NCBI RefSeq assembly: GCF_900113905.1
Contig: NZ_FORC01000001.1
Location: 124,001 to 188,000, forward strand
Reading direction: 5' to 3'
Origin: Phytopseudomonas argentinensis
Lineage (GTDB): Bacteria > Pseudomonadota > Gammaproteobacteria > Pseudomonadales > Pseudomonadaceae
DNA: 64,000 bases
Part shown: positions 59,366-64,000 of the stretch, piece by piece
Layout of the letters: each line of letters opens with the position of its first letter
How positions within the stretch are numbered: position 1 is the stretch's first letter
Notes under the pieces: generated by a model
What the model saw: the letters and a program-made list of their open reading frames with translations, nothing else
The model's database searches: none
Told to the model about the DNA's origin: nothing
Program-made: the position numbers and the translations under genes

Positions 59366-59650
59366 CTAGACACTTTCCAAAAGCTGAAAATAGCGCTTTT
59401 CAAAATCCGCTGGCGATAGCTGTAGCACTGCTCTGCCGGTGGTTAGCGTTATAAAACATCTCAATGCAATAGAACACATCAGCGCGTGCTTCTTCCTGGA
59501 AGTCCCTACCCAATCTGATGATTTTCTACGTTTTCCCGCAAAACTCCCTCGGATGGAAAGCCGGCAAAACCGCCTGAGCATGGGCCTTATAGGCTCTACT
59601 GTGTCATGTGGAGCCCGCCTAGTCATACCGCATCGTCGAGATGTGATCCG
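59366..59650 (-). pseudogene. Broken IS3-family transposase (orfB) fragment
   Basis: Joining minus-strand frames gives RDFQEEARADVFYCIEMFYN and, after a frameshift, LSPADFEKRYFQLLESV with a stop at 59366. This is the conserved C-terminal end of IS3-family DDE transposases. Weaker matches reach about 59650 (a SRxxxxxxxxAV.xxF-like stretch), interrupted by stops. The catalytic N-terminal part is missing and no terminal inverted repeats were found. It bounds the defence locus on the right. Confidence 0.7.
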
Positions 59651-59918
59651 TGCCAAGCGACTGGCGCACCGCTTCCATCTCATCGGCTCAGCAACCAGAT
59701 AAACATTGACTTCTTATTTTTTTGCATGTTGAATGCGCCCCCTTATTTCCACCCCCTCTCTCAAGTGGTGAACGAAGTGCCCTGCTCCAGCCAACAAGCC
59801 TGATACCGACGACGGTCCATCGTGCCTGATGGCTGCCTGCGCACTTGCGTGGCCGCTTCCCACATTTTGCCGCCTGAACCCTTGTCGTCGGTTTTCCCAA
59901 TTGCAATGGAGAAAACCC

Positions 59919-60779
59919 ATGAACATGGATTTCCGCGCCTATGCGCAAACCCTCGAGCTACACAAATACCCACGCACGCCCCACCTGGAGAGCTCTCGCC
60001 TGCAGCCGGGCGATACCGATAGCGATCAAGTCTGTTATGCCTCGCTGAGCGGGCAGTGGCTGGTCGTCGAGGAGAAACTGGACGGCGCCAATGCCGGCAT
60101 CAGTTTCTCCGCGGCCGGTGAACTGCTGCTGCAATCGCGTGGCCACTACCTGACCGGTGGCGGTCGCGAGCGCCAGTTCAACCTGTTCAAGCAGTGGGCC
60201 GTGGCTCACGAGGACTGGTTGCTGAGCCGCCTTGAAGACCGCTACGTGCTGTTCGGCGAGTGGATGCACAAGAAGCACTCGGTGTTCTACGACCGCCTGC
60301 CGCACTTCTTCTGCGAGTTCGACATCTGGGATCGGGCCCATGGCCTGTTCCTCTCGACCGCCGCCCGGCGCCAGCTGCTGCGTGACGGCCCGGTGCTGTC
60401 GGTGCCGGTGCTTCATGAAGGGCTGGCGCCAGCGCGGCTCAAGGATCTGCTCGAGCTGCTCGGCGATTCCCTGGCCAAGTCGCCGGCATGGCGCAGCGCG
60501 TTCGAAGCCACGGTGCAGCGCGAAGGCCTGGACCTGGAACGGGCCTGGCGGCAGTGCGACAAGTCGACGGTGATGGAAGGCCTGTACCTGAAGCTCGAAG
60601 ACGAGAAACAAACCAACGGACGCCTCAAGTGGGTTCGCCAGGACTTCGTCCAGGCGATCCTCGATGCGGACCAGCATCATGCGAACCAGCCGTTCATTCC
60701 CAACCTGCTGGCCGACGGGGTAGACCTCTACGCCCCTCGCCTGTCGATGGACTGGAATGGTCGGCGGCCTGGTTATTGA
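59919..60779 (+). CDS. RNA ligase (ATP-dependent, Rnl family)
   Basis: 286 aa nucleotidyltransferase. Motif I is K53-L-D-G56 (EEKLDGANAG), with Lys53 as the AMP-accepting residue. Motif III is around LFGEWMHKKH (111-120), motif IIIa is FDIWD, motif IV is MEGLYLKLE and motif V is LKWVRQDF. GGAG lies 7-10 nt before ATG 59919. It seals RNA breaks together with the HD-kinase gene that follows 14 bp later. High GC shows it belongs to the host backbone or a host-adapted cassette, unlike the island to its left. Confidence 0.88.
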   Translation: MNMDFRAYAQTLELHKYPRTPHLESSRLQPGDTDSDQVCYASLSGQWLVVEEKLDGANAGISFSAAGELLLQSRGHYLTGGGRERQFNLFKQWAVAHEDWLLSRLEDRYVLFGEWMHKKHSVFYDRLPHFFCEFDIWDRAHGLFLSTAARRQLLRDGPVLSVPVLHEGLAPARLKDLLELLGDSLAKSPAWRSAFEATVQREGLDLERAWRQCDKSTVMEGLYLKLEDEKQTNGRLKWVRQDFVQAILDADQHHANQPFIPNLLADGVDLYAPRLSMDWNGRRPGY

Positions 60780-60793
60780 AGGAGAACAACAAA

Positions 60794-61945
60794 ATGGACA
60801 TTCAACAACTGCAAGGCCTGGTTCCAGAACCGGGCCAGCACTTCGACGCAAAGGCGTGCCTGGAGGCGATTCCGGCCCTGCTCCGCCTGGCCAGCACACC
60901 CCAGGATCCGTACTACCACGCCGAGGGCGATGTGTGGATTCACACCTGCATGGTGGTCGAGGCCTTGCTCGCGCAACCGCGCTACCAACAGGCAACCGAG
61001 GAGCAGCGCCTGGTGCTGTTCCTGGCCGCGCTGCTGCACGACATCTCGAAGCCGGACACCACGGTGATCGATACCGAAACCGGGCGCATCGGCCAGCCCG
61101 GACACTCGCGCCGCGGCGCCGTGGATGCACGGCTGCTGCTGTGGCGGGCAGGCCTGCCCTTCGAGTTGCGCGAGCAGGTCTGCCGGATCATCTCGGTGCA
61201 CCAGTTGCCGTTCTTCGCGCTGTCGGGCAACCGCAGCGGGCAGAGCCCGGAGTTCATCCTGCACAAGCTGTCGTGGGAGCTGCCGGTATGGATGCTCTGC
61301 GCGGTCGCGGAAGCGGACATGCAGGGGCGCACCTACGTGGGCAAGCAGGCCGTCCTCGACGAGATCGAGCTATTTCGCGAGCTGGCCGATGAGGAAGGCT
61401 GCCTGTACGGGCCACGGGCGTTCGTCGATGACTACACCCGTATCCAGTACTTCCGAGGTGCGCGGGTGCATCCCGACTACCCGCTGCATGAGCCGGAGGG
61501 CTCGCACGTGGTCATGCTGTCCGGCATGCCGGCCAGTGGCAAGAACACCTGGGTGGCCAAGCACCACCCTGACCTGCCGGTGATCTCCTTCGACGACGCC
61601 CGCGAAGCCCTGGGCCTGCGCCACGGCGAGAACGAAGGCGCCGCCGCGCACTTCGCCATCGACCGGGCCAAGTCATTGCTGCGCGAGAAACAGCCCTTTG
61701 TCTGGAACTCCACGCACCTGTCGGCGCAGATGCGCAAGAAGACCCTCGACCTGCTGTACGCCTACCAGGCCAGGGTGCAGATCCAGTATCTGGAGATGCC
61801 CGAGAAGGAGATCTACCGGCGTAACAGCCGGCGCGACACCAGCCTGCGTAACGAGGATATCCGCCGCATGCTGTTCAAGTGGGAGGTGCCGCTGCCAAGC
61901 GAGGCGCATCAGGTTCACTACCATAGCGAATCGGCTGCGCTATAG
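60794..61945 (+). CDS. HD-domain/polynucleotide kinase fusion
   Basis: 383 aa. An N-terminal HD phosphohydrolase domain has His50 and the HD pair His82-Asp83 (LLHDISKPD). A C-terminal P-loop kinase has GMPASGKN (244-251) and D267-D268. The combination supplies 3'-end phosphatase and 5'-kinase steps that prepare broken RNA for the adjacent ligase. It resembles end-healing enzymes of phage and bacterial RNA-repair operons. GGAG precedes ATG 60794. Confidence 0.85.
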   Translation: MDIQQLQGLVPEPGQHFDAKACLEAIPALLRLASTPQDPYYHAEGDVWIHTCMVVEALLAQPRYQQATEEQRLVLFLAALLHDISKPDTTVIDTETGRIGQPGHSRRGAVDARLLLWRAGLPFELREQVCRIISVHQLPFFALSGNRSGQSPEFILHKLSWELPVWMLCAVAEADMQGRTYVGKQAVLDEIELFRELADEEGCLYGPRAFVDDYTRIQYFRGARVHPDYPLHEPEGSHVVMLSGMPASGKNTWVAKHHPDLPVISFDDAREALGLRHGENEGAAAHFAIDRAKSLLREKQPFVWNSTHLSAQMRKKTLDLLYAYQARVQIQYLEMPEKEIYRRNSRRDTSLRNEDIRRMLFKWEVPLPSEAHQVHYHSESAAL

Positions 61946-61974
61946 ATGAGGCGCGGCACCCCGGCATTTCATGG

Positions 61975-63291
61975 CTAGTTTTGCACGGTCTGCCGTAACT
62001 GGCCGACCGCGCTCACTACCCGCTGAGCCTCTACGCGGATCTCCTCCATTACGTTTCCTGCCTGCCCCGCAAGACTGACGCCCTCCCTCACTTTGTCCTG
62101 GCTTCGCGACATACCCGCCACGGCACTTTGAGTGAGGTTCTGGTTCAGTTGCACGACTTCGTTGATCTCCAGGGTGGCCTGGCTCGTTCGAGATGCCAAG
62201 CTGCGAACTTCATCCGCTACGACCGCAAAGCCTCTTCCAAGCTCGCCTGCTCTTGCCGCCTCGATCGCTGCGTTAAGGGCGAGCAAATTGGTCTGGTCGG
62301 CGATGCCTCTGATGACCTGCACGATGCTACCAATGCGTTCGGATTGAGTGCTCAGCGCACTCATGTGCTCGGAGACTTGCTCCAGTTCCTCGGAAATCCC
62401 CTGAACGAGCTGCATGGTCTCTTCAACGGTACCCGCTCCCTTTACCGAGCTTTCATCGGTTTGCTGAGCGATCTCGAACGCCAGTTGTGCCGCCGCCGAC
62501 TCTGCCTCTCGTCGTTCTGCCTGCTCGGTGATATCGCTTGCGAACTTGACCACACCGTACAGCTTGCCGGCAGCATTGAAGAGCGGGTTATAAGTGGCTC
62601 TAAGCCAGATGACACGGCCATTTTTTGCAACGCGCTTGAAAATCTCATGGACATATTCGCCCTGATTCAAGCGCTGCCAGAAGCGGTTATAGCCGTCGCT
62701 GTTGGCCTCGGCCGGTTCGCAAAATAGGCGGTGGTGCTTTCCACGGATCTCCTCCATCCGATAGCCCATGGTGGCCAGGAAATTTTCGTTTGCTTCAAGC
62801 ACGTGACCGCCAAGATCGAATTCGATCACTGCCATCGAACGATCAATGGCTTTGAGCATGCTCGCGTGCTTGTTTTCGATTTGCACCTGTCTGGTTATGT
62901 CCGCGGCGACCTTGATGACGCTGACCACCTGCCCCGCGGCGTCACAGACGGGCATGTAGGTTGCTTCGAGCCAGATTTCGCGCCCGTCTTTGGTAACCCG
63001 CATAAACCGGTTGCTGAAACTTTCACCTTGCGAAAGGCGCTTCCAGAATTGCGAATAGTCCGGGCTGCTGACCAGCGCTTGAGGGCAAAACATCCGATGA
63101 TGCTGACCGACCACCTCTTCGAGGCGATAGCCCACGACGTTTAGAAACGCCGGGTTTGCCTCCAGGATCTTGCCCTCGGGCGTGAACTCGATCATCGCCA
63201 TGCCGCTGCGTATCGCTGCCAGTTTCTGGTCGCAATTTTCAAACCTTTTTTTGTATTCGTGCAATTCAGTACGGATGTGTGAACCGAACAT
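61975..63291 (-). CDS. Soluble PAS-PAS-MCP protein, BdlA-like
   Basis: 438 aa without transmembrane segments. Two PAS domains (about 25-145 and 150-270) share the repeated MAMIEF / MAVIEF and GQHHRMFC / GKHHRLFC motifs, and each is followed by a PAC-like ITRQ/ITEQ end. A signalling domain with [20 protein letters not shown] closes the protein. This is the architecture of P. aeruginosa BdlA, a biofilm-dispersal sensor. ATG 63291 follows GAGG; a longer frame has no ribosome-binding site. Confidence 0.82.
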   Translation of the reverse strand: MFGSHIRTELHEYKKRFENCDQKLAAIRSGMAMIEFTPEGKILEANPAFLNVVGYRLEEVVGQHHRMFCPQALVSSPDYSQFWKRLSQGESFSNRFMRVTKDGREIWLEATYMPVCDAAGQVVSVIKVAADITRQVQIENKHASMLKAIDRSMAVIEFDLGGHVLEANENFLATMGYRMEEIRGKHHRLFCEPAEANSDGYNRFWQRLNQGEYVHEIFKRVAKNGRVIWLRATYNPLFNAAGKLYGVVKFASDITEQAERREAESAAAQLAFEIAQQTDESSVKGAGTVEETMQLVQGISEELEQVSEHMSALSTQSERIGSIVQVIRGIADQTNLLALNAAIEAARAGELGRGFAVVADEVRSLASRTSQATLEINEVVQLNQNLTQSAVAGMSRSQDKVREGVSLAGQAGNVMEEIRVEAQRVVSAVGQLRQTVQN

Positions 63292-63511
63292 GATGGCCTC
63301 AACGCAGTGACTGGAGGGGGGATCGCCCCTGATCTTGGTATCGTCCAAAGACAACTAAAGATAAGGGCTTGCCGATAAATATTTTCCGCGCTGAGAAGAC
63401 GCCTCGGTAGCGAGGCGTTCACTGACAACCCTTGGCCGAAAGCCGCTCCTGACAACCGGCGCCAATCGCCAAGGGCAGCTTTCGAGATTGGCCAGCAAAG
63501 GGCCCAATGGG

Positions 63512-64000
63512 TCAGCTTTCTGCGGCGATGAACCTCAGGCCCACGCCCGGCTCGGTGGCCAGCCAGCGAGGGGCCGCGGCGTTGTCTCCCAGACGCTGGC
63601 GCAGTTTGCCCACCAGCACCCGCACGTAGTGCAGGTCGTCGTCGTGAGTCTTGCCCCAGATTTCCCGCAGTATCTGCGGCTGGGTCACCACGCGCCCGCT
63701 GTTCCTCACCAGTAGCGCGAGCAACGCGTACTCCTTGCGGGCCAATTGTAGGCGCTCACCGCGCAACAGCACCTCACGGCGGGCGAGATCGATATGCAGG
63801 TCGCCGTCGTCGTAGATGATCGCTTCGTTGCGCTCGGTGCTGGCCTGGCGCAGCAGCACACGGATGCGCGCCATCAACTCCTGGGTGCCGAAGGGCTTGG
63901 TCACGTAGTCGTTGGCGCCTGCATCGAGGGCCGCGACCTTTTCCGTTTCGGCGCCACGCACGGTGAGCATGATCACCGGCACGCTGCTCCACTCGCGCAG
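63512..64000 (-). CDS. kdpE: KdpE-like response regulator, N-terminus outside the window
   Basis: Only the C-terminal ~163 aa are in the window; the gene continues beyond base 64000. The end of the receiver domain (LREWSSVPVIMLTVRG, with the conserved Lys in VTKPFG) is followed by an OmpR/PhoB winged helix (ILREIWGKTHDDDLHYVRVLVGKLR). The GKTHxDDLHYVRV wording is typical of KdpE, which turns on the Kdp potassium transporter. The 220-bp gap to its left shows nothing I can name. Confidence 0.8.
   Translation of the reverse strand: MREWSSVPVIMLTVRGAETEKVAALDAGANDYVTKPFGTQELMARIRVLLRQASTERNEAIIYDDGDLHIDLARREVLLRGERLQLARKEYALLALLVRNSGRVVTQPQILREIWGKTHDDDLHYVRVLVGKLRQRLGDNAAAPRWLATEPGVGLRFIAAES

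Noticed and set aside
59366..59683. 105-aa minus-strand frame as an intact gene
   Set aside because: Only its last ~20 residues match IS3 transposase. The rest of the transposase match is in another frame, so it is a broken remnant.

Overview
The window is high-GC chromosomal DNA from a Pseudomonas species. This rests on the gene order rgsA-tatD-pilZ-holB-tmk-mltG-pabC-fabF-acpP-fabG-fabD-plsX-rpmF-yceD-maf, a periplasmic KatB catalase paired with an ankyrin protein, recC-recB-recD, chemoreceptors of Pseudomonas type and a BdlA-like PAS-PAS-MCP protein. No tRNA, rRNA or CRISPR array was found.

Layout. 1-11.1 kb is the conserved fatty-acid and cell-envelope block, nearly all on the minus strand, with a probable RgsA sRNA at the left edge. 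A REP-type inverted repeat follows maf, and the order then switches to recD-recB-recC (11.25-20.4 kb). 20.5-25.5 kb holds a divergent HxlR regulator/MFS pair with three matching 15-bp operator-like sites, an Fe(II)/2OG dioxygenase-like protein, and ankB-katB. 25.8-34.0 kb has two chemoreceptors, a YetF-type membrane protein with a zinc-ribbon tail, small proteins, a lipoprotein and an amino-acid permease. 34.2-37.1 kb is an uncharacterised unit: a TSUP transporter, a putative haem-oxygenase-like diiron protein and a divergent LysR regulator with a clear LysR-box palindrome.

37.3-44.9 kb is a minus-strand gene cluster of unknown product: a GT-B/GT-A double glycosyltransferase, a HemN-like radical SAM enzyme, two paralogous internally duplicated alpha/beta-barrel proteins, an MFS transporter and a DCC-family thiol protein. 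45.2-52.2 kb is a trehalose PTS regulon (treR, TreB-type EIIBC, phosphotrehalase, EIIA-HPr-EI fusion) that ends in an EIIB-like protein lacking its phosphorylatable cysteine.

52.3-59.7 kb is an accessory island of visibly lower GC. It starts with a structured intergenic element and three translationally coupled small ORFs, then a decayed radC-like gene. A complete type II CBASS operon follows: patatin effector CapV, DncV-like CD-NTase, E2-E1 protein Cap2 and JAB protease Cap3. Converging on it from the other strand, 6 bp away, is a two-gene unit: a 2TM-beta-barrel protein resembling Cap15 and a small protein whose C-terminal half looks like a divergent DisA_N (diadenylate cyclase) domain. The island ends in a broken IS3-family transposase. 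The two-gene unit is the best candidate for an undescribed system. It could be a second nucleotide-signalling module, or a decoy/guard system with the logic of Panoptes but built on a different cyclase fold.

Right of the island are an RNA ligase plus HD-polynucleotide kinase RNA-repair pair, the BdlA-like receptor, and the C-terminal part of a KdpE-like response regulator cut by the window edge.
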